Of a stretch of DNA of 64,000 bases, positions 1-8,449 are shown piece after piece (position 1 is the first letter of the stretch; the number at the start of each line of letters is the position of its first letter). This DNA comes from Alteromonas sp. LOR. GTDB lineage: Bacteria; Pseudomonadota; Gammaproteobacteria; Enterobacterales; Alteromonadaceae. The notes beneath the pieces were generated by a model. It saw nothing but the letters and a program-made list of their open reading frames with translations, had not been told where the DNA came from and did not search any database. The DNA lies in the NCBI RefSeq assembly GCF_000753865.1, contig NZ_JQFW01000050.1:1-64000 (forward strand). Reading direction: 5' to 3'. The translations under genes and the position numbers were made by a program.

Positions 1-40
1 TGCTAAGAGCTGGGTAAGTCGTTTTGCTTTTCCCCCGAAG

Positions 41-77
41 CGGATGCGCATTTTAGGGATCTGAGCGCTCACGTCAA
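41..77 (-). promoter_or_regulatory. Candidate stable-RNA (rRNA/tRNA operon) promoter, minus strand
   Basis: Read on the minus strand there is a -35 TTGACG (complement of 72-77), a 16-base spacer and a -10 TAAAAT (complement of 50-55), followed at once by the GC-rich discriminator GCGCATCC. A strong -35, a -10 and a GCGC discriminator are typical of growth-rate-controlled rRNA and tRNA promoters. The transcript would leave the window after about 45 bases. The sequence AGCTCTTA near the edge vaguely resembles the boxA antitermination element of rRNA leaders. The identity of the transcribed gene is inference because it lies outside the window. Confidence 0.5.
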
Positions 78-89
78 CCCTTATTCATG

Positions 90-639
90 AAAAAGTAATA
101 AAAAGTCGATAAAAGTGAACCAAGCGTCTAATTTTTAGTCAGATGTGATAATTAGTAGACAATGTGGACTAATTACTAATAGGATGAGACTTAAGATCCT
201 ATATAGTAGTTACCACTAAGTGGTAAACGATCGCTGCCGATAACAGCTTTATATATGTTATCGAATGTCGCTTTTTACATAAAAGCGATAAAAGCAAATA
301 AGGCAGGGTGCGAAAACGAAACGATATCGAAACGAATATCGAATTCTTTGATTAACGCACACACCTTTACAGTATGTACTTATATTGCTTGTACCTTTAT
401 ACCGTTAGCTCTGTGTTTAACATTTACGGTGCACCTCTTACAGTGACTCTTTCACAGTAAAGTGAGTAGCCTGCCTAAGTTATTTACAGCAGTTAATACC
501 TATATAAGCGTACGGCTCTAAGTGTGTAGGTAGGGCGCATTCATATAAGCGCTTTGCTATAGCTACTACAAAAGCAAACACATCAGCGAGTACAGCAGCA
601 TCGTTATAAAGCTACGCAATAATTATAAAAGGTGGATTT
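90..639. other. Palindrome-rich intergenic region upstream of the 640-1485 gene
   Basis: No convincing gene. Three perfect inverted repeats lie close together: TAATTAGT/ACTAATTA with an 11-base spacer (149-175), TTACCACT-A-AGTGGTAA (210-226) and CGATAACA/TGTTATCG with a 10-base spacer (238-263). They look like operators or RNA hairpins between a leftward stable-RNA-type promoter and a rightward exported-protein gene. A 63-codon reading frame at 255-446 has no ribosome binding site or recognisable product. Confidence 0.45.
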
Positions 640-1485
640 ATGTCAAGAACGCTAACAACTCTGTCGGCATCACTGTTATCAGCTGGTTTTCTCAGTATCG
701 GTGTTGTTACAACAGCAAATGCACAGGAAGCGTCGCAAGAAGTTTCACCCCTTACAGAATCTAACGAATCTGCAGGCCCTTCAGTAGTGCCAAAGGATGA
801 AGTAAGTCAGTCTACTAAGTTTCAAACCGCTTTTTTAAAGCGTCAGGTAGATCAGACTATGTCAGTGGGAAGAGCAATAAGCTCTATCGCTGGTCACTAT
901 CCGCAAGACATTGTGCTTGTGGTAGATATTGCATTAGACACTTACCCTGATAAATACAGAGAAATCATCTTCGCTGCAATATCGGCGCAACCTTCGTCTA
1001 CAGAAGAAATTGTAAAGCTTGCTATCGAGAAAGAAGTTAGTAGTTGTCCGAATATCGTTAAGTTAGCTATAACAGCTGAACCGACTTACGTAGATTTTGT
1101 AGTTCACGCGGCTGCAATGGCTACACCAGAAGAGCTTGATGAAATAGTACGCGTTGCCGTGCTTACTCAACCAGACTCTGCTGACAGTATTGTGCAAACA
1201 CTCTCGCAAGAGCACCCAAACAAAATTGTCGAGATAATGACAAGTGCGCTTAACGCAGTACCGTTTGTTGGTGAGTATGTTGTTGACGCTTTGCTAGCCG
1301 TATTCCCTAATAAAGCAGAAAAGGTAGTAGAGACTGCTGTTCGCGAGTCATCACAACAACGTGAACAGATAATGCGTATTTTAAATACTGCGAACAACTC
1401 TGGCGTATCTCAGATAAAGCTTAAAGAGTATGCCCTGTCTGCTGGACTAAGCGAGAGTGACTTTGCCACTGCCGTAGGCAATTAG
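640..1485 (+). CDS. Exported helical-repeat protein of unknown function
   Basis: A 281-residue protein with a cleavable signal peptide (hydrophobic stretch about residues 8-25, cleavage after ANA near residue 29). The mature part begins with a Ser/Glu-rich low-complexity segment. From about residue 80 to 240 it has degenerate repeats of 18-25 residues in the pattern 'P..EIV.LAI', predicting paired amphipathic helices of the HEAT/Sel1 kind; I cannot assign a family. AAGGTGG stands 5 bases before the ATG and supports the start. It is monocistronic, transcribed away from the left-edge promoter, and the palindromes at 149-263 may control it. Its place in the periplasm or outside the cell is inferred from the signal peptide. 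Confidence 0.75.
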   Translation: MSRTLTTLSASLLSAGFLSIGVVTTANAQEASQEVSPLTESNESAGPSVVPKDEVSQSTKFQTAFLKRQVDQTMSVGRAISSIAGHYPQDIVLVVDIALDTYPDKYREIIFAAISAQPSSTEEIVKLAIEKEVSSCPNIVKLAITAEPTYVDFVVHAAAMATPEELDEIVRVAVLTQPDSADSIVQTLSQEHPNKIVEIMTSALNAVPFVGEYVVDALLAVFPNKAEKVVETAVRESSQQREQIMRILNTANNSGVSQIKLKEYALSAGLSESDFATAVGN

Positions 1486-1801
1486 ATTTAACATCGCCCT
1501 TGGGGCTTTGTTTTGATGATACTGAAGGTGGGTAGTGCATAAGGTAGGTAGTGCGGAAAGATTGACAGCACTGACGGTTGATAGCACAGAAGTTTTAAAG
1601 TGCTGCTAGCTGGTAATGCGCTGATTGATAGTGCTCTGGTTCATAGAGCTGCAGGTAACGCTAGTTACCTGCATTGCTGTTCAAAGCCGTCAAAACGTAC
1701 TCAACAAAATGCAAAACTAGTCTGTAGCTGAAACAGATAGCTTCACACACCAACACAGCGCGCCTTATCCCGCTCTCATCAAAGACATTTAACGCGCTAT
1801 T
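1486..1801. other. Intergenic region with a strong hairpin and decayed short repeats
   Basis: No gene seen. A perfect hairpin with 10-base arms TGCAGGTAAC/GTTACCTGCA and a 4-base loop lies at 1650-1673 and may end transcription from either side, although no long T-run follows it. From about 1530 to 1640 the motif 'GATAGTGC/TAGTGC' and its complement recur every 20-30 bases in degenerate form. At the 3' end the pentamer TTTCA is repeated three times across the stop codon of the tolC-like gene. Confidence 0.4.
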
Positions 1802-3241
1802 TCATTTCATTTCATACAGCATAGCTGCTTCTTTATAAAGCATGAGTTCTGCTTTTAATAAATCTACTTTGGCCTTTATTTCTTTAATCTGCGCCTTAAT
1901 TTCATTTTGCGCTCTAGCATTTAATACAAACATATCGCTATCGCCGGCATCAAACCGCGTTCTCTCTACACGTGATAATGTTCTAGCAAGTGACGCATTT
2001 TCGCTTTGCAATGCAGCAATGTCTTTTGCTTGAGTCCAATATACATAAGCTTGTTCGAAGCGTTGCATGATCGACTGCTGGATTGAGGTAAATTTGTGTC
2101 CTAACTCCCGCTGCTTGGATAGTAACTGAGAGCGTTCCGCTTTGGCCTTTCGGTTACCAAGTGGATAAGAAAACGAAAGGCCGAGTTTAGTCTCTGTACC
2201 TTCTAATGTTTCAGATCCTGCCCCGACATCTCGAGCAATAGACGCTTGTAAATCGAGCTTTGGCAGTAAGGCATTATTGGCTAGCGCAGTTTTGTTTTTT
2301 ACCACCTGCTGCTCTAACTGCATCACATCAAGTTCTGGGTGTTGGCGCAAGGCTTTACGCAACGCCATAATTTGTGCGTCGCCCACCCAAAAGGGCCATT
2401 CAATATCATTTGGCGGTGTGTCAGCATTGAACGACATCATGTCTCCCTGGGGAGAGCGCCAATAGAACGACAACATTTGAGCATGAGCGTCGCGCTTTTG
2501 CTTAAGTTCGGCAAGTAACAATCGCTGCTGCATTATATTTGCTTGAAACTCTACCAACACGATATTGGCAAGGTCGCCCTTTTCAACACGTGTGGTCAAC
2601 GCTTTTTCCCTGTCTTGGGCGGTAACAAGCAAATTATCTACCGCCTTAATTTGCAGCGCACTTTCATACCACGATATGTACTCAGTAACCCCTTTATAAA
2701 CAAAGTTATTGAGCATACTGGTGGCTTGCGCTTCCCACTGCGCCGTGGCAAGTCCCGCATTTCGAAGCTCGGTTCTTCGCTTATCTATTTCACGATTTTG
2801 TAGCAATGACATAGCAACACCAACGCTCGCCTCTCCTGCAGAAAGTGTATCGTAACCACCTTCATAAGCCGGGAAATCGCCCGCGGCAATACGATACTCG
2901 GTAAATACATTGGCATTATAGTCCTCCACCGGGTTAGTGAAGCGTTGGGTTAAATTTGTTCCGTCGTAATAACCGCTCACGCGGCTTTTTGTTTTCTGCT
3001 CTATGAATGGGTCGAAGCTGCTTCGCGCAATTTGTACTTCAGCGGCCGCCTGGTAATTACCCTCGTTAATCGCCAGTACGTAAGGATGGTACTGGGTCAT
3101 GCTATCTATAAATTCATTAATACTGGGCGCAGGAACCTGGTTGGCAGTATTTTCTATTGCATGTGCGCCCGATATACCACTTAACGTTAAGGCAACTACG
3201 GCTGAATTAAGAAAGTAACTAAGCTTCGCTTTATTGATCAT
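1802..3241 (-). CDS. TolC-family outer-membrane efflux protein
   Basis: A 479-residue outer-membrane factor with an N-terminal signal peptide (about residues 1-28, ending SGAHA). The body shows two long alpha-helical hairpin regions typical of OEP/TolC proteins, with 'RTELRNAGLATAQWEAQ' and the Gln/Ala-rich coiled segment near residues 370-460. It would form the trimeric outer-membrane channel of a tripartite export system. It overlaps the upstream membrane-fusion gene by 4 bases (ATGA), so translation is coupled and the three genes form an operon. Substrate unknown. Confidence 0.85.
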   Translation of the reverse strand: MINKAKLSYFLNSAVVALTLSGISGAHAIENTANQVPAPSINEFIDSMTQYHPYVLAINEGNYQAAAEVQIARSSFDPFIEQKTKSRVSGYYDGTNLTQRFTNPVEDYNANVFTEYRIAAGDFPAYEGGYDTLSAGEASVGVAMSLLQNREIDKRRTELRNAGLATAQWEAQATSMLNNFVYKGVTEYISWYESALQIKAVDNLLVTAQDREKALTTRVEKGDLANIVLVEFQANIMQQRLLLAELKQKRDAHAQMLSFYWRSPQGDMMSFNADTPPNDIEWPFWVGDAQIMALRKALRQHPELDVMQLEQQVVKNKTALANNALLPKLDLQASIARDVGAGSETLEGTETKLGLSFSYPLGNRKAKAERSQLLSKQRELGHKFTSIQQSIMQRFEQAYVYWTQAKDIAALQSENASLARTLSRVERTRFDAGDSDMFVLNARAQNEIKAQIKEIKAKVDLLKAELMLYKEAAMLYEMK

Positions 3242-4287
3242 AACCGACCGCTTCCTTTCGCAGTGGCGGTAGTTTGTGGCTGCACCGTAGGTTTAGGTGG
3301 GAAGTTATTTAACTGACGCCACATTTCATAACCTAAGCGAACTTCTTCAAGCAATATCCACGCTCTTACCTGACTACCCAAGCGTGCTGAACTTTCTGCC
3401 GGCCAGGCCACATCATCTTTATCGGGCTTTATCCATACCTGAAACTCACCCATGGTATTCGCCACCGGCTCTACATAAACCACTTCCCCACCGAAAGTAC
3501 CTATTGCAGCCCCGGGCCAACCGCTAAACTGAAACACCGGCCAACCGTCAAATTGAATACGCGCTTTTGCGCCTGGTGTTACTAAGGGCGCATCTAGCCC
3601 CCGAACCGTTATTCTTACACTGCGTTTTGCATCAGCAGGAATAAACTGGCCTAAAATGTCTCCTGATTTTACGAAAGTAGACACGCCGCCAGATAACAAT
3701 CTAACCACTGTGCCATCAACCGGCGCCACTTTGGTTTGCGTAGACTGACGGGATAGCGTCATACTTACATCGTTAATTTCTGTTACCGACGCCGCCGCTT
3801 TCGCTCGCAACTCTTCCACTTTTATTTGAGCGTTCTCCACTTCTTTGCGCGACACTAGCCCCTGCTTTTCGAGGCCTATCTGACGCTGCAGGTTGTTCTC
3901 GGCATTTCGCACAGCGGTTTCATTAGCTTGATTTTTTAAGTTGGCCGCGGCTAACTGCGACTCTAACTTTTCTAAGCGCTGTGCATCTATATCAATAAGC
4001 GTGACAATTGGCGCGCCCGCTTTTATCTGCTGACCTTCCCTTACGTGCCACTTCTTCACCTGCCCGTCCACCAGGGCGTTTATAGGCTGCATGCGATCTT
4101 CGGGGTCTAAAGAATCCACCATGCCTGTGCCGTAGGCTGTCTGGATCCAAGGCGTAAAGTACAGTGTAAAGCCTGAAACTATAATCAAAAATACAATAAT
4201 GCCGCATACCACTCTGTGTAGTTTAGGCACCCGCAAGGCAGGCAGCGACTTCATGTTATCTAAAAAACGACGTTCAGCATTATTCAT
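3238..4287 (-). CDS. HlyD-family membrane fusion protein
   Basis: A 349-residue periplasmic adaptor: cytoplasmic N-terminus, one membrane span at about residues 27-48, a biotinyl-lipoyl-like half ('INALVDGQVKKWHVREGQQI'), an alpha-helical coiled-coil hairpin at about residues 105-185, the second lipoyl half ('APVDGTVVRLLSGG') and a beta-barrel domain. It would connect the ABC permease at 4288-5982 to the TolC-like channel. Its start codon directly abuts the stop of the ABC gene, and its end overlaps the tolC-like gene. Length is normal for the family. Confidence 0.87.
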   Translation of the reverse strand: MNNAERRFLDNMKSLPALRVPKLHRVVCGIIVFLIIVSGFTLYFTPWIQTAYGTGMVDSLDPEDRMQPINALVDGQVKKWHVREGQQIKAGAPIVTLIDIDAQRLEKLESQLAAANLKNQANETAVRNAENNLQRQIGLEKQGLVSRKEVENAQIKVEELRAKAAASVTEINDVSMTLSRQSTQTKVAPVDGTVVRLLSGGVSTFVKSGDILGQFIPADAKRSVRITVRGLDAPLVTPGAKARIQFDGWPVFQFSGWPGAAIGTFGGEVVYVEPVANTMGEFQVWIKPDKDDVAWPAESSARLGSQVRAWILLEEVRLGYEMWRQLNNFPPKPTVQPQTTATAKGSGRL

Positions 4288-5982
4288 TTAACTGTCCTCC
4301 TTAACATGCCCATCTGAAGCGCTTTTATCGCTATTATTGTAATGCGTTACTTGTGCGTCGTCATGAAGATGCAATAAGCCGGTAGCGCATTCAGGAATGG
4401 GCATATTAGAAAAGTACAGCACAGTAAAGTCGTATTCCTTTAATCGCTCGAGCAATCGTATTCTTAACGCTGGCGGTATAGCGTCGAAATGCTGATTTAA
4501 AATCAAAATTTGAGGTTTAGCGATAATCGCTGCGGCTAATTTTAATAGCAAAAACTGTAGTGGCTGCAATGGCGCCCCCATCACGGAGACTTGGGTTCTT
4601 AAACCATCAGGTAACGCATCGATGGCCGTGGTTAGCTCCACCACTTCAAGAGCCGCGCGGATATCAGCATAACTTGCCTTTGGCTGAGCAAGCTTTAAAT
4701 ATTGCTCTATCGATACTTCGATAATTAATGAACGGTCGAGAATGGTCACCGCTTGACGAAGTTCGTGAATATCGTAGTCATTCAGGCTTAAATTATCTAA
4801 CGTAATTTCGCCTGAGCGCACAGGCTCGTAACGCTTTAAAAGACCCAGTAGCTCTCGTTGTACCCAGCTCTTTTCTGTGGTTATAAAATACTGCGTTCCC
4901 GACTCAAGTGTTACATCGATATTGCAGTGGTCGTCACCATGCTTAAGCACTAGTTTATTAAATATAAGCTTGGAAGACTCTGGTATATGTTCAGCATTTG
5001 AATGAAGTGATTCTTGCGGAATAGAAAGTGCACTACCTAACTTTTCTGCCGAGCCGTAAAGCTCATAGTAGAGTTTGAGATATTGGGTAAAACGGGATAA
5101 ACCGAGAAACACTGCAGACATTATCAGTTCTGCGGCAACAAGCTGACCGATAGACAGTTGCCCTTGCACTACTAATACGCCGCCAATACCTAATAATGAC
5201 GCACTCGCCACTGCATAAAGTAGTAAAAACATAACAACTTGCGAGAAAGTATAGTGAAAGTGATTTTTATGCTTTTGGATATAGTCGCCAATATAGCCTT
5301 CGGTAGTCTTTCCAGCATATTCGACATGATCGGCAGATTTGAAGAATTCGTGAGCACTTGCAATATCGTGTAGCCATTTAGCTGAGTTATATTTTGCAGT
5401 GGATAATTGAATTGCCGTACGCTTAGCGCCACGCCCCCAAATTTTCCATACCGCATACATGACAAGAATAAGTACGACGTTAAACGCTAATAACGTTGGG
5501 TGATAAAAAGATACTAAGGTAAAACCCACCAGCATTTGCAATACCAATGCAAAGCCATCAATCATGAGCGAGGGAATGTTCTTTTGTAACGTCATTATGT
5601 CGAAATAACGTTGGGTCATACTGATGTTTTGACGACCTTCAAAATAGCTATGAGGTGCCATGATAGTGCGTAGGCCAATATCGGATGTAAGGCGCGCGTA
5701 CACCTTGCGCTCGTAATACTCCATTATTCGCATGCGAAGGGCACTGAACACGCCAGAAGTGAATAGCGTGAAAAACAGCACCATGGCCAGTATCACCACG
5801 GCTCGTGTTGAACCGATGTTAGCGATACTGTTTATCAGGGTTTGTACCGCAATAGGTACTGCCAATGTCATTAAACTTATTGCCACACCGTAGGCTATTG
5901 CTACTGAAAAGAAGCTGGCTTCAGGTTTTAACAACGAAAACAGCGTTTTCCTTGTTTTACGCAGATTAATTACTTTTTCCAT
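4288..5982 (-). CDS. ABC exporter with an apparently dead ATPase domain
   Basis: A 564-residue type-I ABC exporter half-transporter: a membrane domain of about six spans (residues 20-310) followed by a nucleotide-binding fold (about 335-545). The ATPase domain aligns by eye with normal exporters but every catalytic motif is lost: the Walker A position reads FITTEKSWVQ (about 366-375) instead of GxxGxGKST; the signature LSGGQ is replaced by MGAPLQPLQ (about 468-476); Walker B is ILILNQ (about 492-497), Asp-Glu having become Asn-Gln; the H-loop histidine is absent (YFSNMP, about 523). The reading frame is otherwise intact, so this looks like a conserved pseudo-ATPase rather than a decaying gene. 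It is first in an operon with HlyD- and TolC-like genes. It may need an ATPase in trans or work by another energy source (inference). Confidence 0.82.
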   Translation of the reverse strand: MEKVINLRKTRKTLFSLLKPEASFFSVAIAYGVAISLMTLAVPIAVQTLINSIANIGSTRAVVILAMVLFFTLFTSGVFSALRMRIMEYYERKVYARLTSDIGLRTIMAPHSYFEGRQNISMTQRYFDIMTLQKNIPSLMIDGFALVLQMLVGFTLVSFYHPTLLAFNVVLILVMYAVWKIWGRGAKRTAIQLSTAKYNSAKWLHDIASAHEFFKSADHVEYAGKTTEGYIGDYIQKHKNHFHYTFSQVVMFLLLYAVASASLLGIGGVLVVQGQLSIGQLVAAELIMSAVFLGLSRFTQYLKLYYELYGSAEKLGSALSIPQESLHSNAEHIPESSKLIFNKLVLKHGDDHCNIDVTLESGTQYFITTEKSWVQRELLGLLKRYEPVRSGEITLDNLSLNDYDIHELRQAVTILDRSLIIEVSIEQYLKLAQPKASYADIRAALEVVELTTAIDALPDGLRTQVSVMGAPLQPLQFLLLKLAAAIIAKPQILILNQHFDAIPPALRIRLLERLKEYDFTVLYFSNMPIPECATGLLHLHDDAQVTHYNNSDKSASDGHVKEDS

Positions 5983-6026
5983 AATAGTATCTTTTATGTA
6001 CCCGCAAGCTTATTTTCTATAGTGTA

Positions 6027-6050
6027 ATTTAATATTTAATAAGATTAAAT
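6027..6050. promoter_or_regulatory. Candidate LysR-type operator in divergent promoter region
   Basis: Inverted repeat ATTTAAT-N10-ATTAAAT in the 107-base gap between the divergently transcribed ABC exporter operon and the LysR-type gene. Spacing and position fit a LysR recognition site that could control both genes; no experiment is implied. Confidence 0.4.
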
Positions 6051-6089
6051 CTGTTATATTCTTCTAAGTTCATCGACAAAAGCTTAGTT

Positions 6090-6986
6090 ATGCACCATTT
6101 AAACTATCATCACCTTTACTACTTTTATCTTGTGGCGCGAGAAGGCAGCATTGCAAAGGCTGCAAAACTCCTTCACGTTACTCCTCAAACAGTAAGTGGG
6201 CAACTCAGTACCTTTGAAAATCAGTTGGGCTATTCGCTTTTCGACAGAATAAACAAACGTTTATATTTGAACCCAAAAGGTAAAGTGAGCTATCAGTATG
6301 CCAGTGAAATATTTCACAAAGGCAACCAACTTGCTGAAATTCTTAATACAAATGACGAAATTAATACGAAAGAATTCGTGATTGGTATTACTAATGGTAT
6401 TCCGAAAGTGCTTTTCTACGACTTTGTGCACAATACCATGCGCGAGTTCGCGAACGTGAAGTATGTAATAAAGGAAGACAGCTTCGAGGGGTTATTAAAA
6501 GAATTAGCCATTAACGCCGTCGATTTCATTATGGCTGACCGGGGCATTGCGCCTGGTACCCAAGTAAATGCCAATAGCTACTTTCTGGGTGAAAGCTCAC
6601 TTAGCTTTTTCGCTAAACATCCGCTAAAGCATAACGAACGCTTTCCTGCATGTTTAAATCATATGCCACTACTAATGCAGGGACATACGTCAGGCATACG
6701 GCATGCTCTTGTTAGCTGGCTTGAAACTGAGCAGTTGTATCCTAAGATTGTTGCCGAATTTGATGACAGCGCACTACTTAAACTATTTGGTAGCGAAGAC
6801 TTTGGGGTATTCTGCGCGCCCTCAGCTATATCGACTCATGTAGAAGCGCAATACGGCGTGCATTGTATTGGCAACGCCAAAACACTTAACGAACGTTACT
6901 ATGCTATCACCGGGAAAAGTCGAGCGGATTACACTATTTGCGAGCACATTGTAGATAACGCAAAGGCGCTGTTTACTCAGAGTTAG
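6090..6986 (+). CDS. NhaR-like LysR-family transcriptional regulator
   Basis: A 298-residue regulator. Residues 1-60 carry the LysR winged helix-turn-helix ('LNYHHLYYFYLVAREGSIAK', then 'VTPQTVSGQLSTFE'); the rest is the periplasmic-binding-protein-like effector domain. The opening LNYHHLYYF is characteristic of NhaR, the activator of sodium/proton antiporter genes, but no nhaA lies nearby. Divergent from the exporter operon with a shared control region, so it most likely regulates that operon (inference from context). Length is normal. Confidence 0.82.
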   Translation: MHHLNYHHLYYFYLVAREGSIAKAAKLLHVTPQTVSGQLSTFENQLGYSLFDRINKRLYLNPKGKVSYQYASEIFHKGNQLAEILNTNDEINTKEFVIGITNGIPKVLFYDFVHNTMREFANVKYVIKEDSFEGLLKELAINAVDFIMADRGIAPGTQVNANSYFLGESSLSFFAKHPLKHNERFPACLNHMPLLMQGHTSGIRHALVSWLETEQLYPKIVAEFDDSALLKLFGSEDFGVFCAPSAISTHVEAQYGVHCIGNAKTLNERYYAITGKSRADYTICEHIVDNAKALFTQS

Positions 6987-7037
6987 TCGCGCAGGGGTAA
7001 CTACAATCTGTACTATTTCTCCCTATCCTACTGTCCA

Positions 7038-7220
7038 CTACCCTTTGCAGTGCTCTACGCACAATGCCACCTGCGCTTCGCCAAACCGGTTATCTAATGC
7101 TTCGTGAGCGTCTTTTTGAACCTTCGTCCAATCAAATCGCCCTCTGCCTAAATAGGCACATTCAGCAAAAGCTTCCACTGCTTCAAAACATTCCCGCACT
7201 ATCAAATCTTCAGTAATCAT
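7038..7220 (-). CDS. Small hypothetical protein (60 residues)
   Basis: A short acidic protein with four cysteines, including C-x3-C near the end ('ALCVEHCKG'). The ATG at 7220 has AGGA 8 bases upstream and is preferred over an in-frame TTG at 7241. No family recognised and no signal peptide. It lies between the LysR gene and a divergent methyltransferase-like gene. It could be a conserved small protein; coding status is supported only by the start signal and a plausible amino-acid composition. Confidence 0.5.
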   Translation of the reverse strand: MITEDLIVRECFEAVEAFAECAYLGRGRFDWTKVQKDAHEALDNRFGEAQVALCVEHCKG

Positions 7221-7353
7221 TGAAGGTATCCTGCTCTTCAAAACCTAATTGAATAATATCTCATTAGCTAAATATCAGCCTGTGGATTTGCGTATTGCGC
7301 TAGTGGGCTTTGTATATCGCGGGATAACTTTGGTGCTGGGGTGTAGGTGATAA

Positions 7354-7402
7354 ATGGGGTCAGGTCCACATTAATGCGTTAATGCGGATCTGACCCCCTT
7401 TA
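7354..7402. repeat. GGGGTCAG palindromic repeat, full copy
   Basis: Nearly perfect inverted repeat: ATGGGGTCAGGTCCACATTAA facing TTAATGCGGATCTGACCCCC around TGCG. Same family as 9381-9448, 10961-11010, 41430-41467 and 46359-46394. This copy lies between divergent genes, unlike most others, which follow a stop codon. Confidence 0.85.
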
Positions 7403-7455
7403 TCCCTCTTCGGTATCAAGGTATTCTGCGGGCAAATTTGTTTTAAGGTATAACA

Positions 7456-8355
7456 GTGGAAAACGTGACGATTTTAGACGGTGGCATGGGTCAAGAGCTC
7501 GTTAAGCGAAGTAAGCGTGAGCTAACGCCGCTGTGGTCTGCAGATGTCATGCTGCATGAGCCGAATTTGGTGCGTGATGTGCACGCGGAATTCATTGAAA
7601 GTGGCGCTGAGGTGATCACGTTAAACACCTACACCGCCACCCCACAACGGCTTACGCGAGATGGCTCTATCGAACTTATCGAGCCCTTGCACGAAGCTGC
7701 AATAAAAGCGGCACAGTCGGCTGTTGCGCAATCGAGTAAACCCCACACAAAAATTGCAGCGTGCTTGCCACCGCTCGTGGCGAGTTATCATCCCGATGAT
7801 GCCATGCCCTTCGAGGAAGCCCTTAGCTCGTATCAACAGCTTGTAGCGTTACAAAAATCAGCGGCAGACATATTTTTATGCGAAACCATGTCATCGCTTA
7901 AAGAAGCAAAAGCAGCCTGCACCGCAGCAAAAGAAACAGGAAAGCCGGTATGGGTTGCATTTTCAGTGAGTGATTCAGAGCCTACCTTATTGCGCGGCGG
8001 CGAGCCCATTGCTGATGCAATTAAAGCACTGAGCCAATTAGAGCCGCAGATGATTTTACTAAACTGCAGTCGCCCTGAAGCCATCAACGCAGCGCTTAAT
8101 GAAATTCATCCCTTATTGAGAGAGTGTAAAATTAACTTCGGTGTATACGCTAATGGGTTTAAAGCCGTTGATGAATTGTATCCTGGCGACACAGTAGAGA
8201 GTTTGGCGCAAAGAAAAGATTTATCACCAGAAAAATACGCTGAATACGCAGTAGCATGGGCGCAGCAAGGCGCAAGTGTTATCGGAGGGTGCTGTGAAAT
8301 AAGCCCGTTGCATATCAAGGCGGTGAGTGAAGCCTTTAAGAGAAAAATAAATTAA
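7456..8355 (+). CDS. Homocysteine S-methyltransferase family protein
   Basis: A 299-residue (beta/alpha)8 enzyme of the Hcy-methyltransferase family (MmuM/BHMT type). The N-terminal 'ILDGGMGQEL' and three zinc-ligand cysteines (Cys204 in LNCSRPE, Cys279-Cys280 in GGCCE) are all present. Such enzymes move a methyl group from S-methylmethionine or betaine to homocysteine to make methionine; the donor cannot be told from sequence. Start is GTG with AAGG 7 bases upstream. Single gene in the cytoplasm, no operon partner. Confidence 0.85.
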   Translation: MENVTILDGGMGQELVKRSKRELTPLWSADVMLHEPNLVRDVHAEFIESGAEVITLNTYTATPQRLTRDGSIELIEPLHEAAIKAAQSAVAQSSKPHTKIAACLPPLVASYHPDDAMPFEEALSSYQQLVALQKSAADIFLCETMSSLKEAKAACTAAKETGKPVWVAFSVSDSEPTLLRGGEPIADAIKALSQLEPQMILLNCSRPEAINAALNEIHPLLRECKINFGVYANGFKAVDELYPGDTVESLAQRKDLSPEKYAEYAVAWAQQGASVIGGCCEISPLHIKAVSEAFKRKIN

Positions 8356-8388
8356 AGTGGTAAGACCACATTTAAAAGCAATTTATAT

Positions 8389-8414
8389 AAAAACGGCCGT
8401 AATAGTTACGGCCG
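8389..8414 (-). terminator. Intrinsic terminator of the 8450-9199 gene
   Basis: Hairpin with 9-base arms CGGCCGTAA/TTACGGCCG (8394-8414) followed on the minus strand by TTTTTATATA, 36 bases past the stop of the minus-strand gene. The convergent plus-strand gene ends just before it. Confidence 0.8.
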
Positions 8415-8449
8415 CCCAAGAAATAAACTCGAATATAAGTTATTTAAAT

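Noticed and set aside
255-446. 63-codon reading frame with a hydrophobic C-terminus
   Set aside because: No ribosome binding site, odd composition, and it lies over palindromic regulatory sequence.
4288-5982. The ABC gene as an ordinary pseudogene
   Set aside because: The frame is intact over 564 codons and the operon overlaps are preserved, so simple decay is less likely than a conserved degenerate domain.
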